Virus record (IMG/VR): IMGVR_UViG_3300042330_000875
Coordinates: 62,001-126,000 of that record
Source: a virus
DNA: 64,000 nucleotides
Reading direction: 5' to 3' (one strand)
Shown here: positions 41,384-49,525 of the stretch, piece by piece
Layout of the letters: the number at the start of each line of letters is the position of its first letter
Numbering within the stretch: position 1 is the first letter of the stretch
Program-made: the position numbers and the translations under genes
The notes under the pieces: model-generated
Seen by the model: only the letters and a program-made list of their open reading frames with translations
What the model was told of the DNA's origin: nothing
Databases searched by the model: none

Positions 41384-41887
41384 ATGTTTAAACAACCACC
41401 AGCTTATGATAGTTTTTCTGATAAAAAAACACAACCTAAAACAAAGCAAATTCCTTGGGGATCAGCTAATAATCCGTTAGCAGAAAATGATGACGAAGAT
41501 ACAATTAAAAAATTATGGGATCAATTATCTTCAAGAGGTAAAACGATAAATGATATTCTTTATGGTGATTTAAGAAATATTTTTAGTGAAACTGGATTGA
41601 AAAAATTAGAAGATAAATTTCAATGTAGTAGAAGTCAATTACATCAAAAATTAATTGACTATTTAAATTCCATGCAATTAAATGAATTCGACGGTAAACA
41701 ATTTAAAGAAGATTTTGTTTTTGAAATCGATACATTAGGTGATTTAATTATTCAAAATACTTTAACTGGTGAATCAAAAACTGTTTATGGTGAAGATGCT
41801 TTTAATTTATTAGCGATGATTGAAGAAGATGAAAGTAATCAACAAGAAATTTTAAGAAATTATTTTGAAATAGAAAAAGGGAGCTAA
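41384..41887 (+). CDS. Hypothetical protein, 167 aa
   Basis: Starts MFKQPPAYDSFSDKKTQPKTKQIPWG, a flexible N-terminus as in virion proteins that dock by an extended arm. A helical core LKKLEDKFQCSRSQLHQKLIDYL resembles a small HTH. The C-terminus has FEIDTLGDLIIQNTLTGESKTVYG. Last gene of the gp4 cluster. Confidence 0.6.
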   Translation: MFKQPPAYDSFSDKKTQPKTKQIPWGSANNPLAENDDEDTIKKLWDQLSSRGKTINDILYGDLRNIFSETGLKKLEDKFQCSRSQLHQKLIDYLNSMQLNEFDGKQFKEDFVFEIDTLGDLIIQNTLTGESKTVYGEDAFNLLAMIEEDESNQQEILRNYFEIEKGS

Positions 41888-41899
41888 TTAGCTCCCTTT
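41876..41899. terminator. Bidirectional terminator
   Basis: AAAGGGAGCTAATTAGCTCCCTTT between converging genes. Confidence 0.85.
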
Positions 41900-41901
41900 C
41901 T

Positions 41902-42180
41902 TTATCCGTATTTTAAAATTTGCATTTGTAATTCACGTTCTTCTTCTGGCGTTAATTGTGCTGAAAGTTTTCGTTTTCGTTCTTCTTGAATTCTTTGATT
42001 TTTAAGATTATCTAATTCTTGTTTAATATCGATATTTTTAAAACTATCATTGTTTTGAATAATAGTTAACAAATCATTAACGGTTTCAGTCAACTCATTG
42101 ATTGTTTTCGTTGTTTTGTCATTGTCGTGTTGTTGAGCCATCCAAGCAATTTCTGCTGAAATTGGGTTCGAATGGTCCAT
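41902..42180 (-). CDS. Helical hypothetical protein, 92 aa
   Basis: MDHSNPISAEIAWMAQQHDNDK start, then a continuous charged helix (NELTETVNDLLTIIQNNDSF, LDNLKNQRIQEERKRKLSAQ), likely a coiled coil. CAGGAGT ribosome site and class-G promoter upstream: an early-gene candidate. Confidence 0.65.
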   Translation of the reverse strand: MDHSNPISAEIAWMAQQHDNDKTTKTINELTETVNDLLTIIQNNDSFKNIDIKQELDNLKNQRIQEERKRKLSAQLTPEEERELQMQILKYG

Positions 42181-42214
42181 TTTTAATTACTCCTGTTTCC
42201 ATTTCGATAAACCC

Positions 42215-42243
42215 AATATAGAAAATTTTCTGGTCTTTGTCAA
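42215..42243 (-). promoter_or_regulatory. Class-G promoter
   Basis: Minus-strand TTGACA, 17 bases ending GAAAATTTTC, TATATT, with AAATTTGAAAAAGCGC upstream. Directly adjoins repeat R copy 2. Confidence 0.85.
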
Positions 42244-42264
42244 GCGCTTTTTCAAATTTAATTT

Positions 42265-42343
42265 TTGTTAAGTTGCAGTTGTGTGAACTCTCTTAATTTT
42301 GTGAGGTTTTCTGCGGCTCTCCATGAATAGAAAATATATTAGA
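42265..42343. repeat. Intergenic repeat R, copy 2
   Basis: GTTAAGTTGCAGTTG, GAACTCTCTTAA, TTTTCTGCGGCTCTCCATG, AATAGAAAATATATTAGAA. The block between CTCTC and TTTTCTGCGG differs from copies 1 and 3. Lies between a class-G promoter and the 3' end of YYIDG copy 12. Confidence 0.85.
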
Positions 42344-42352
42344 AATGTGAAA

Positions 42353-42664
42353 TTATGTGTATTTTAGCAACATTTCAACCTGAAAAGCATTATCTTGATT
42401 TGGATGTGCCATTAACCAATCATAAATGTTTCTATAATATACTCCATTTAGCCAAAATTCTTTATTGCCTTTTGGACGAATTAATGCTGGTCCGGTTAAT
42501 CGATGACAAATTTGACCTTTTAAATACCAAATTTTATATTCAGAATTTAACTCTTCAATTGCTGGGACATTTTCATTTGGTGAAGAAATATTATTCCTAG
42601 GTATTTTATGCCAATTGTCCTCGGTTGTAAATTTTTCACCATCTATATAATAAATAAATGTCAT
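42353..42664 (-). CDS. YYIDG-family protein, copy 12 (NQ-tail type)
   Basis: 103 residues: FIYYIDGEKFTT, ISSPNENVPAIEELNSE, HRLTGPALIRPKG (Asp of DG replaced by Lys), FWLNGVYYRNIYDWL, HPNQDNAFQVEMLLKYT. Starts within the stop of the epimerase gene, so it is the last gene of that minus-strand operon. Followed by repeat R. Confidence 0.8.
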   Translation of the reverse strand: MTFIYYIDGEKFTTEDNWHKIPRNNISSPNENVPAIEELNSEYKIWYLKGQICHRLTGPALIRPKGNKEFWLNGVYYRNIYDWLMAHPNQDNAFQVEMLLKYT

Positions 42665-43512
42665 TTTTGCTCCATTATTTTTTTAGTTAGTCTTAAAATT
42701 TGTTTTACACCAAGGCCATGTTTATATATGTTATTTGTTTTAAAATTAGTTTCTTCTTTATCCAAATATATTTTATTAATTTTAACAGAAAATGTTTTTT
42801 CATAAAGGTCAACTAATTCTTCAATAGAAATATTTTCATTATTAGCCAAATCAAACGTTGTGTTTCTAATATAACTATCCATTTCAAATTGTTTCATTAA
42901 ATCATTAATATAAACGAAATTTTTTACACCAGAATTATTTTTAGGAATAAAAAATTCTTTATTTTTCAAATCTGCATTTATTAATGTTGGGATCAATTGA
43001 TTTTGATTCATTGTATCAACAAGGTTATTATAACAACCAGCAATATTATAAAGACGATAAATTTTATAATTTATTTTTTGATAAAATATTTTTAATAAGT
43101 CTTCTGCTGCTAATTTTGTTTCGCCATATGGTGATAATTTTTCTTCATAAACATAACATGTACTTGGTAAAATAAAATCAATTTTTTTATTTTTAAATTT
43201 GTTTAAAAAATTAAACAATTGATAATAATGATTGTCCCAAGTTTCTTTTGGATTTAAAATAGAATTTTTTACTGAAGGATTGCCTGCAAAATGCAAAATT
43301 TTATATAAATTTTTTATTTTATTTGTTTTTTCAATAAATCTGTGATCGTCAAAACTCATTTGAAAAAATTCATCTAAAGAATTTTTAACAAAATGATTTT
43401 TTGGTTCATTTAAATCACAACCAATTATTTTATAATTTTGTTTTTTAAAATAATAAGCGGCATGTGATCCAATGTATCCTGAACAGCCTGTTATAATGAT
43501 AGTTTTATGCAT
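42661..43512 (-). CDS. NAD-dependent epimerase/dehydratase (GalE-like)
   Basis: 283 residues of the extended SDR family. The NAD-binding motif TGCSGYIGSH is at residues 8-17, followed by an acidic GCDLNE end of the second strand; the catalytic YxxxK appears as YGETK (about residue 125), with an upstream LPSTCYVY serine/threonine. It probably acts on a nucleotide sugar (epimerisation or dehydration), for example to change surface sugars or make a DNA-modifying sugar. Slightly shorter than GalE (338). Overlaps its neighbour by 8 bases. Confidence 0.8.
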   Translation of the reverse strand: MHKTIIITGCSGYIGSHAAYYFKKQNYKIIGCDLNEPKNHFVKNSLDEFFQMSFDDHRFIEKTNKIKNLYKILHFAGNPSVKNSILNPKETWDNHYYQLFNFLNKFKNKKIDFILPSTCYVYEEKLSPYGETKLAAEDLLKIFYQKINYKIYRLYNIAGCYNNLVDTMNQNQLIPTLINADLKNKEFFIPKNNSGVKNFVYINDLMKQFEMDSYIRNTTFDLANNENISIEELVDLYEKTFSVKINKIYLDKEETNFKTNNIYKHGLGVKQILRLTKKIMEQK

Positions 43513-43822
43513 TTTGTAATAAGAATAAAACTTTATCTGTTTTAGATCGCCAAAATACTTTACATGTAATTCCTGGATTTTTACAAATGTAAAATTTTAC
43601 TTTGCCATATTTTTGTAATTTTTTAATTTTGTTAGCGTATAAAGAATTATACATTTCTGAATAATAATTATGTTGTTTAATGTATCTTACAAGCCATTTA
43701 TTATTATAATAAACAAAGTAATTATCATTAGAAAATTTTATTTTGTTATGAATAATAATTTCATCATTAACAATATCAAAATAAGAATAATAGTTTGGTT
43801 TAAATTTTAATTTATATTTCAT
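43505..43822 (-). CDS. Small protein with TD-tail, 105 aa
   Basis: MKYKLKFKPNYYSYFDIVND start; tyrosine- and asparagine-rich. The C-terminus VFWRSKTDKVLFLLQNA shares FWRSKTDKVLFLLQ exactly with the next gene upstream, while the rest is diverged. Middle of the minus-strand operon 46015-42353. Confidence 0.65.
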   Translation of the reverse strand: MKYKLKFKPNYYSYFDIVNDEIIIHNKIKFSNDNYFVYYNNKWLVRYIKQHNYYSEMYNSLYANKIKKLQKYGKVKFYICKNPGITCKVFWRSKTDKVLFLLQNA

Positions 43823-43825
43823 ATT

Positions 43826-44167
43826 TTAACCTTGTTGCAATAAAAATAAAACTTTATCTGTTTTAGATCGCCAAAATATTTTAGCATAACAAACATGAGG
43901 AAATTCATCTTCAATTACTTTTTGATATAATTTTATTTTTCCATGTTTCTTACATAATTCTGTATTTATTAATAAAACATTAAATATCTCTTCAAAATCA
44001 ATCTTGTTATGAGAATAACATAATAAAATTTTCTTTAGCAATGTATTATAATGTTGTATATTTTTAAATGGTAAATCTATAATCTTATTATATTGAATAT
44101 TTCGAGAATATTCTGTTGTAACAAATGAAAAACCAGAATATAATTTTCTCTTTATTTTATATTTCAT
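43826..44167 (-). CDS. Small protein with TD-tail, 113 aa
   Basis: Paralogue of the preceding entry: same start MKYKIKRK, same tail FWRSKTDKVLFLLQ (ending QQG) and a K-x-Y segment before it (GKIKLYQKVIEDEFP vs GKVKFYICKNPGI). The two arose by tandem duplication and kept mainly their ends. Function unknown. Confidence 0.65.
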   Translation of the reverse strand: MKYKIKRKLYSGFSFVTTEYSRNIQYNKIIDLPFKNIQHYNTLLKKILLCYSHNKIDFEEIFNVLLINTELCKKHGKIKLYQKVIEDEFPHVCYAKIFWRSKTDKVLFLLQQG

Positions 44168-44364
44168 TCAAACGTCCATTCAATAAATTTTTTCTTTTTA
44201 GGTAATAAAATTCCAACTATTAATTTATTATCAAACGAAACATAAAAATCTTTAACCAATTTTTCATTTTGTTTATTTTGCAAATATTCAATAACTAAAG
44301 AAGATAATCTGGTAAAATTATCTTCTTTGTTTTCATTAAAAATTTTTTCAATATCAGCCTTCAT
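44164..44364 (-). CDS. Hypothetical protein, 66 aa
   Basis: MKADIEKIFNENKEDNFTRL is helical; the rest is a strand pair ending LLPKKKKFIEWTFE. Overlaps the genes on both sides by 4 and 11 bases, so it is part of the operon. Its length and alpha-beta order are similar to the other TD-tail proteins, but the tail motif is missing. Confidence 0.6.
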   Translation of the reverse strand: MKADIEKIFNENKEDNFTRLSSLVIEYLQNKQNEKLVKDFYVSFDNKLIVGILLPKKKKFIEWTFE

Positions 44365-44779
44365 AATAATCTATTTCCTTGTATCCATAAAGTAATTTTA
44401 AATTTTCAAATTCTCGATTTATATCATTTAACAATTCAGGACAATTTTCCCGTAATAGAGCTAAACCAGTACCAACCCCATCCAAAGGCCATATAATATC
44501 CAAACCCCCTTCTACGGCCTTTAAAACGCGATTAAACGCATATTCTACAGCACCTTTAATATGAGGATTATTTTGATAAATTTCAGTTGTAATATAAGCG
44601 GCCTTATCTGTACCAGGAGTTAATTTAGTAGGAATACCAATGGTATTTTTTTTGTCCCTACAAACTTTTGCTTGTCCCCCAATTCCTTTTGCCATTAAAT
44701 TATCACCGAAAATAAAAATAGCATTTGGATATTTGTTAATTTGATGGTCAGAAAACCATTTTCTTTGAATGTAAATCAT
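44354..44779 (-). CDS. Conserved phage protein with FGDN...GGQAK motif
   Basis: 141 residues. The block IFIFGDNLMAKGIGGQAKVCRDKKNTIGIPTK (residues 22-53) is a signature I recall from a family common in large phages (DUF7831 type), with a glycine-rich loop suggestive of ligand or ADP-ribose-like binding. The latter part (IIWPLDGVGTGLALL) has another glycine turn. Function unknown. Confidence 0.65.
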   Translation of the reverse strand: MIYIQRKWFSDHQINKYPNAIFIFGDNLMAKGIGGQAKVCRDKKNTIGIPTKLTPGTDKAAYITTEIYQNNPHIKGAVEYAFNRVLKAVEGGLDIIWPLDGVGTGLALLRENCPELLNDINREFENLKLLYGYKEIDYYEG

Positions 44780-44787
44780 AATTTTTC

Positions 44788-45504
44788 CTATGTGTTTTTT
44801 AATTTGTAAAGTATTTCATCTGTTTCATTATCAAATTTATAAACTAATCCATTGGCTTTATATTGATAAGTATTATTTTGATATTCAATTAATGATAAAG
44901 AAATATACATATGTTTATCAAAACTGAAAAAATCATTTTGGACAATATCCATAACCGGTTTTGGAATATGTGGTAAATTTAAATTTAATAATGGTTCAAA
45001 ACTGTTTAATTTTGTTGAAGTTTCAAATATTTCTTTATGTTTAAATATCCGCATTATGCATTTATTTTGTGAAATATTCAGTCTTTTAACTGGTATGTTT
45101 AAAATTTCATGTGTATTATTAAAATTATATTCATCAATCATATTATTATGAAATGAAACAATAAATTCATTTTTAATTTCTTCAAAATCAGTAATTTTTT
45201 CTTTATAATGTTCATTAGTACAAAAAACAATAGGATTTTTTTCTTTTAATTTTGATAATTTTTCAAAAATAAAATTTAATTTATTGGTATAAGAATGAGT
45301 GTGTAATTCTGGACGATAACGATAGTTATAATTAACCCTTAATGAAATTAAATTTGGATGAATTGTAACATTTTGATCATATCCTGTATCTTCTCGATAT
45401 AAATTATCATTATCATGTAATGTTCCGCCGCCAATTACAAAAATAGTATCGGGATTTAAAACCAAATCTTCTTCAGTAATTAATTTATTTGTTTCATAAA
45501 TCAT
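44788..45504 (-). CDS. Hypothetical protein with TD-tail, 238 aa
   Basis: The longest protein ending in the motif (FDNETDEILYKLKNT). The N-terminus has a GGGTLHDNDN glycine loop and a later CTNEHYKEKI strand-helix, like a phosphatase- or Rossmann-type fold (a lone predicted sheet with GGGT turn), without a catalytic set. It shows that the tail can end larger proteins. Confidence 0.65.
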   Translation of the reverse strand: MIYETNKLITEEDLVLNPDTIFVIGGGTLHDNDNLYREDTGYDQNVTIHPNLISLRVNYNYRYRPELHTHSYTNKLNFIFEKLSKLKEKNPIVFCTNEHYKEKITDFEEIKNEFIVSFHNNMIDEYNFNNTHEILNIPVKRLNISQNKCIMRIFKHKEIFETSTKLNSFEPLLNLNLPHIPKPVMDIVQNDFFSFDKHMYISLSLIEYQNNTYQYKANGLVYKFDNETDEILYKLKNT

Positions 45505-45508
45505 AATC

Positions 45509-46015
45509 TTACCTTTTAACTTCTAAAATATTAATAAAGCCTTCTTGTTTAGAAGGAGCGTTATAAGATTTAGCCATATTTTCAATTACATGATTGGGAA
45601 TAACTTTACTGCCGTTAGTTTCTTTTTCACGTTTTGCCAATTGCTGTTTGAGAATTTGATCATTAACAATAACATTAACTGCATATTTATTATAATCATT
45701 GGGAATTTGTGCAATTTTACCTTTACGAGATTTAACACTCATATTTGTTTGGTTCCAAATGATATTATCGCCATTGGCAATTGCTGTTTGAAGACGACGA
45801 TCAAATTCTTTTTGCACTTTTTTAAAAGGCAAATCTTTAAATGCTTGGGAATATGAAATATTGTTTTTTTTAGCATACTCTTCAAAAATATCATCGGTAC
45901 TTAATACCACAATATTTTTTGTAAAAGTCTTATTGGTAATAAATTGTTCAATCCAATAATCTTTGCCAGAACCCGGCAAACCAATCATCATAATGAAAAA
46001 TTTTTCATTAAACAT
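45509..46015 (-). CDS. Polynucleotide-kinase-like P-loop kinase
   Basis: 168 residues. MIGLPGSGKDYW (Walker A, residues 11-22) then LSTDDIF (catalytic Asp), NGDNIIWNQTNM and KRETNGSKVIPNHVIENM match the kinase domain of T4 Pnk (5' phosphorylation of RNA and DNA ends). The 3'-phosphatase domain of T4 Pnk is absent. With the RNA ligase at 58662 it could repair tRNA cut by host nucleases. First gene of the minus-strand operon. Confidence 0.75.
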   Translation of the reverse strand: MFNEKFFIMMIGLPGSGKDYWIEQFITNKTFTKNIVVLSTDDIFEEYAKKNNISYSQAFKDLPFKKVQKEFDRRLQTAIANGDNIIWNQTNMSVKSRKGKIAQIPNDYNKYAVNVIVNDQILKQQLAKREKETNGSKVIPNHVIENMAKSYNAPSKQEGFINILEVKR

Positions 46016-46070
46016 ATTAATCTCCTTTATTAGATAAAAACCTTAACATAAAGAAAATTTATGTCAACAA

Positions 46071-46100
46071 AAAAGAGGGAAATTTAAATTTCCCTCTTTT
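46071..46100 (-). terminator. Terminator
   Basis: AAAAGAGGGAAATTT / AAATTTCCCTCTTTT, identical in its stem to that at 35484. Confidence 0.85.
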
Positions 46101-46287
46101 ATTTTTTGATTGCACTATTAATATCATACAGATGTTGTAAAATTGGTACAGCTACATATTTTTCTGTATTAATTTTATCGAGTAAAGACTTATCAAAAGT
46201 TTCTAATACAACTTCATTTGTATCAAGTTTTTTAATAACCCAAGAAGCTGGATTATTCATATGATTTTTTTGCCACGACGAAGACAT
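46099..46287 (-). CDS. Small hypothetical protein, 62 aa
   Basis: MSSSWQKNHMNNPASWVIKKLDTNEVVLETFDKSLLDKI: a strand pair then helices. AAGGAG precedes the ATG; strong terminator after the stop. Not recognised. Confidence 0.6.
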   Translation of the reverse strand: MSSSWQKNHMNNPASWVIKKLDTNEVVLETFDKSLLDKINTEKYVAVPILQHLYDINSAIKK

Positions 46288-46347
46288 TATTATTTCTCCT
46301 TGTGTTGAAAATTAAAAATAACACACAGATATTAATAGTCAAGACGA

Positions 46348-46662
46348 TTATAATTTAATATGTAAATTAATTTGCCTTGATCCTTCATATTCATAATCGA
46401 TCCAATTTAATGAAGCCTTATATCCAGCCTGATTAAGTCGTTCGACCACAATATCAAGCATGTCTGTATTAATTGAAACATGACCTTTTAAAATCAAATC
46501 GTTTTGCCCAATATTAATAAATTCTGATTTATTTTTTAACGCGGAAACCAATTCTTTTTGAATGTTATTTAAAATACGGTTAGCATGATTTGAATTTTGA
46601 ATTTGATTCTTATTTTTCTCTTCTTCAATAATTTTAATGGTTTCTTCTTTAGATGTGAACAT
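46348..46662 (-). CDS. Helical hypothetical protein, 104 aa
   Basis: MFTSKEETIKIIEEEKNKNQIQ: N-terminal charged helices then a strand-rich C-terminus (VSINTDMLDIVVERLNQAGYKASLNW, RQINLHIKL), an alpha/beta sandwich. AAGGAG and a class-G promoter upstream mark it as an early-gene candidate. Confidence 0.65.
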   Translation of the reverse strand: MFTSKEETIKIIEEEKNKNQIQNSNHANRILNNIQKELVSALKNKSEFINIGQNDLILKGHVSINTDMLDIVVERLNQAGYKASLNWIDYEYEGSRQINLHIKL

Positions 46663-46694
46663 ATTAAATCTCCTTGTGTTTATCTGATTTACCC

Positions 46695-46723
46695 AATATA
46701 GAAAATTTTCTTGTCCTTGTCAA
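46695..46723 (-). promoter_or_regulatory. Class-G promoter
   Basis: Minus-strand TTGACA, 17 bases ending GAAAATTTTC, TATATT; adjoins repeat R copy 3 in the same geometry as at 42215. Confidence 0.85.
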
Positions 46724-46744
46724 TCACTTTTTCAAATTTAATTT

Positions 46745-46829
46745 TTGTTAAGTTGCAGTTGAGGGAACTCTCTCAATATTTCCTTGTTTTCTGCGGCTCT
46801 TCGTGAATAACAAATTTATTAGAAAAGAG
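46745..46829. repeat. Intergenic repeat R, copy 3
   Basis: GTTAAGTTGCAGTTG, GAACTCTCTCAATATTTCC, TTTTCTGCGGCTCT, then AATAACAAATTTATTAGA. ATG of the CCATG motif is CGTG here. No YYIDG gene follows at this copy. Confidence 0.85.
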
Positions 46830-46922
46830 AATTTATAGGTATCTATTACGCGTATTAAGGTTTAAATTTATCACTTGTCTTTTTGAGATTTTATGTTATA
46901 GGATATTATTAAGGAGTAAATT

Positions 46923-47186
46923 ATGTATGAACATTTAAGCAATTATTTTTATAAAATATTTCATTATAAAAAAGATTTAAGATTATTAAAACAAAAGATA
47001 AAAGATTCTCGTATCAGAACCTTTAAATTAATGTATGGTGAAATTAGAATAATTTATGAATTTAAAGTGATGACTATATATTATATTTTACCTAATAATA
47101 TGATACCAGTTATAGTTGTAGATAGAATTTATGATATTAATTTATTTCGAGTATTTTTGTCTTATTTGTTATTGGAGTTAAAATGA
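46923..47186 (+). CDS. Hypothetical protein, 87 aa
   Basis: MYEHLSNYFYKIFHYKKDLRLLKQKI start and a hydrophobic C-terminus (VDRIYDINLFRVFLSYLLLEL). The N- and C-terminal patterns resemble the next gene (FYYRLFVYPKQVKKLRKNK, NKIYDYDLCEIVL), so the two are diverged tandem paralogues. GGAGTAAATT upstream. Start of a long plus-strand operon. Confidence 0.6.
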   Translation: MYEHLSNYFYKIFHYKKDLRLLKQKIKDSRIRTFKLMYGEIRIIYEFKVMTIYYILPNNMIPVIVVDRIYDINLFRVFLSYLLLELK

Positions 47187-47479
47187 ATATTTTTAGAAAA
47201 TTTTATTATAGATTATTTGTTTATCCAAAACAAGTTAAGAAATTAAGAAAAAATAAACTATCACGTTATTTTACAATTAATAATTTATTGATATGGATTG
47301 ATAATCAATCCTTTTTTATTCTTTGTATTGAGCGTGATTTATTTTCTGTTTATTATGATAATAGTGATTTTTGGGGACAATATTTAATTTTAGGTAATAA
47401 GATTTATGATTATGATTTATGTGAAATTGTATTATCAGAAATAATCAATCAATTAGATCGAGAAAATTTAAATAAATGA
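47183..47479 (+). CDS. Hypothetical protein, 98 aa
   Basis: Coupled to the previous gene (ATGA). Basic N-terminal helix (MNIFRKFYYRLFVYPKQVKKLRKNK), strand-rich middle (FFILCIERDLFSVYYDN). No known motif; paralogue of its predecessor. Confidence 0.6.
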   Translation: MNIFRKFYYRLFVYPKQVKKLRKNKLSRYFTINNLLIWIDNQSFFILCIERDLFSVYYDNSDFWGQYLILGNKIYDYDLCEIVLSEIINQLDRENLNK

Positions 47480-47763
47480 TGGAACAAATAAAAAAAGGTT
47501 GGCAACAATTATGGGAAGATTTTAATCGTTTAATTTCTTTTGAAGTTAATGATTTCAAAATAATAAAAATTTCACAAGATGGTGGATTAAAAGTTTATTG
47601 GAACAAAAGTGATCCTTATATCGATCAATTAACCGTTCAATTATTTGAGGAATCTTTAAAAACTTGTGAAGAAACTGGAATGATTGGTGATTTAACAGAA
47701 ATAAATGGTAAAAAATTTATTTTAAATAAAAAATTAATTAAAGAAAAATTATCTAAGATTTAA
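47476..47763 (+). CDS. Hypothetical protein, 95 aa
   Basis: MMEQIKKGWQQLWEDFNRLI start, strand-rich middle (DFKIIKISQDGGLKVYWNKSD) and helical end. Coupled by ATGA to its neighbour. Similar in length and layout to the two genes before it, though sequence likeness is weak. Confidence 0.6.
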   Translation: MMEQIKKGWQQLWEDFNRLISFEVNDFKIIKISQDGGLKVYWNKSDPYIDQLTVQLFEESLKTCEETGMIGDLTEINGKKFILNKKLIKEKLSKI

Positions 47764-47791
47764 TTGACAAAAAATATTTTTCATATATTGT
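47764..47791 (+). promoter_or_regulatory. Sigma70-like promoter
   Basis: TTGACA, 16 bases, TATTGT; overlaps the end of the previous gene and serves 47815 onward. Confidence 0.55.
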
Positions 47792-47814
47792 AAAATTCTT
47801 TATAGGAGAATTTT

Positions 47815-48114
47815 ATGAGTAAGATTATTAATGAAGGTTTTTGGTATTCAAAATACGAACCTAATTTACCCAAACCTGTTGATAGTGGAGATTGGGCTGA
47901 AAAAGAACAATTTATTTTAAAATTAGAAAAATTACAAAATACATTATCTCCTGTTGGTTATAAAGGATGGTCAACTTGTCGTATTTGTAATTGTATGAAT
48001 GGTAGTGAAGAATATTCATATAAAAATTTTGTTTGGCCTAGCGGTTATTTGCATTACATTCGTGATCATAATGTTCATCCAAGTGATAAATTTAAAAAAT
48101 TAATTTTAGGATAA
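47815..48114 (+). CDS. Conserved protein with cysteine motif, 99 aa
   Basis: The block CRICNCMNGSEEYSYKNFVWPSGYLHYIRDHNVHPSDKF is a family I recall in phages and some bacteria (GS-x-E-[FY] ... W-P-x-G-[YL]-x-H-Y). Cys and His residues (C-x-x-C, H-Y-I-x-x-H) may bind zinc. TAGGAG upstream. No established function. Confidence 0.65.
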   Translation: MSKIINEGFWYSKYEPNLPKPVDSGDWAEKEQFILKLEKLQNTLSPVGYKGWSTCRICNCMNGSEEYSYKNFVWPSGYLHYIRDHNVHPSDKFKKLILG

Positions 48115-48117
48115 ATT

Positions 48118-48858
48118 ATGTATAGTTCTGATCAAATTTTTTATCATATTTGGAATATTTTGCTTCCGGTTAAAAATCGCAGTGCTGAAACCGCAGGTAT
48201 GTTAACATTATTTGTTGATATAATTCATTATCTTGTTTATAATAAACGTTTAATTAGTGATGATTTTAGAGTTAATCCACAATATAAAAAACGTGGGTAT
48301 TCAAATAATTTACCAACAATTAGTACAAAACTTTTACATGATAAAGGTTTTAATAACAAATTTGATTTTAGTTTAGTTAATAACATTTATAAAACAAATA
48401 TTCCTGATTCATTAAAAGAATTTATTGTATTAGTTTGTGACTATTTTATTGAAAATTATCGAACTATTGGAGTTTTTAAATTAAGATTAGAATTGTCACA
48501 ACATTATCAACAATGTTTTTCTTCTTGTTATATTAAAGAACGAGTACCAAAATGGTATGAATTTTTCAGAGAAGTTGAAGAAACTGAAATTTTTGGTTGT
48601 GTTCATTTAAACCTTGAAACATTAGCAAAAGAATTTCAAAATGAAACTGATTTATCAATTTTTAAAAATAAAAAATTTAAAGAAACAACTAAAAACAATG
48701 AAGTTAATAAGAATAAAGAAACAGTTAGGCGTTTATTAAGTTTTATACGAGAAGATGCCAATCAACAAGAAGCTTTAACTGCAATTTTAAAAGTTAAAGA
48801 ATTAATGGCAAAAGAAAATAAAGATTTTGATAAAATTATATTGGAAAATTTTCAATGA
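48118..48858 (+). CDS. Hypothetical protein, 246 aa
   Basis: Largely helical, soluble; begins MYSSDQIFYHIWNILLPVKNRSAETAGML. The last 60 residues (ETVRRLLSFIREDANQQEALTAILKVKELM) are a long helix. Four bases after the cysteine-motif gene. Not recognised. Confidence 0.6.
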   Translation: MYSSDQIFYHIWNILLPVKNRSAETAGMLTLFVDIIHYLVYNKRLISDDFRVNPQYKKRGYSNNLPTISTKLLHDKGFNNKFDFSLVNNIYKTNIPDSLKEFIVLVCDYFIENYRTIGVFKLRLELSQHYQQCFSSCYIKERVPKWYEFFREVEETEIFGCVHLNLETLAKEFQNETDLSIFKNKKFKETTKNNEVNKNKETVRRLLSFIREDANQQEALTAILKVKELMAKENKDFDKIILENFQ

Positions 48859-49154
48859 ATATAAAAGAAAAACTATTAGAATTAGATTATAATTTATTTT
48901 CTGATCCAAATTTAAGAATTATTGAATATATGGGCGATGATACATATGAAATGTTTTCATTAGATGAATTAACAAATAGTAATTATTCTGTGTTGGGTTA
49001 TTATAATGATCATATTTTTGGTTTAGTTGCGGAACATTTAAAAGCATTAAAAATTAAACATTATGTTTTTAAATATAAAAATTTGCCCCGTCCGTTTATA
49101 TTTTATTGTTTTTTAACAAATACCGATGAAATTTTATTGAGTTTAATGAAATGA
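48855..49154 (+). CDS. Small protein with TD-tail, 99 aa
   Basis: Coupled by ATGA. LFSDPNLRIIEYMGDDTYEMFSLDEL resembles LSNPDLVIIDLIDQLEDTFTNEPL of the next gene. Ends FIFYCFLTNTDEILLSLMK. Together with 49151, 50035, 59848 and 60170 it appears to be one diverged family. Confidence 0.65.
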   Translation: MNIKEKLLELDYNLFSDPNLRIIEYMGDDTYEMFSLDELTNSNYSVLGYYNDHIFGLVAEHLKALKIKHYVFKYKNLPRPFIFYCFLTNTDEILLSLMK

Positions 49155-49525
49155 ATAATTTAGAAAAATTTTTTAATAGTGATAATAAGTTTAAAAAACA
49201 TTTATCAAATCCTGATTTAGTTATTATTGATTTGATTGATCAATTAGAAGATACATTTACCAATGAACCATTAACATTTTATCGTTATCATGAACTAGTT
49301 GATACTTTTGATGAAAATAAATTTTATAATTTTGGCAAACCTTGTTCAAAATTTGATATATTTGACAGTATTAGTAATAGTAAAACTATACAACAATTTT
49401 TAAAAATGCATAATAAAAAAATTTATTATAAAACATTTAGAAAAGAAATTGATAAATGTTATCCTAAAGTTTTTTATACATTTTTAACTGATACTGAATT
49501 AGCCATTTGGGATTTGATGAAATAA
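49151..49525 (+). CDS. Small protein with TD-tail, 124 aa
   Basis: Paralogue of the preceding gene, coupled by ATGA. LSNPDLVIIDLIDQL near the start and VFYTFLTDTELAIWDLMK at the end. The tail keeps T-[DE]-x-x-[IL]-W but has D-T-E for T-D-E. Confidence 0.65.
   Translation: MNNLEKFFNSDNKFKKHLSNPDLVIIDLIDQLEDTFTNEPLTFYRYHELVDTFDENKFYNFGKPCSKFDIFDSISNSKTIQQFLKMHNKKIYYKTFRKEIDKCYPKVFYTFLTDTELAIWDLMK

Noticed and set aside
34956-46829. CRISPR-like interpretation of repeat R
   Set aside because: Only three copies, 4-7 kb apart, longer than CRISPR repeats, no spacer pattern and no cas genes.
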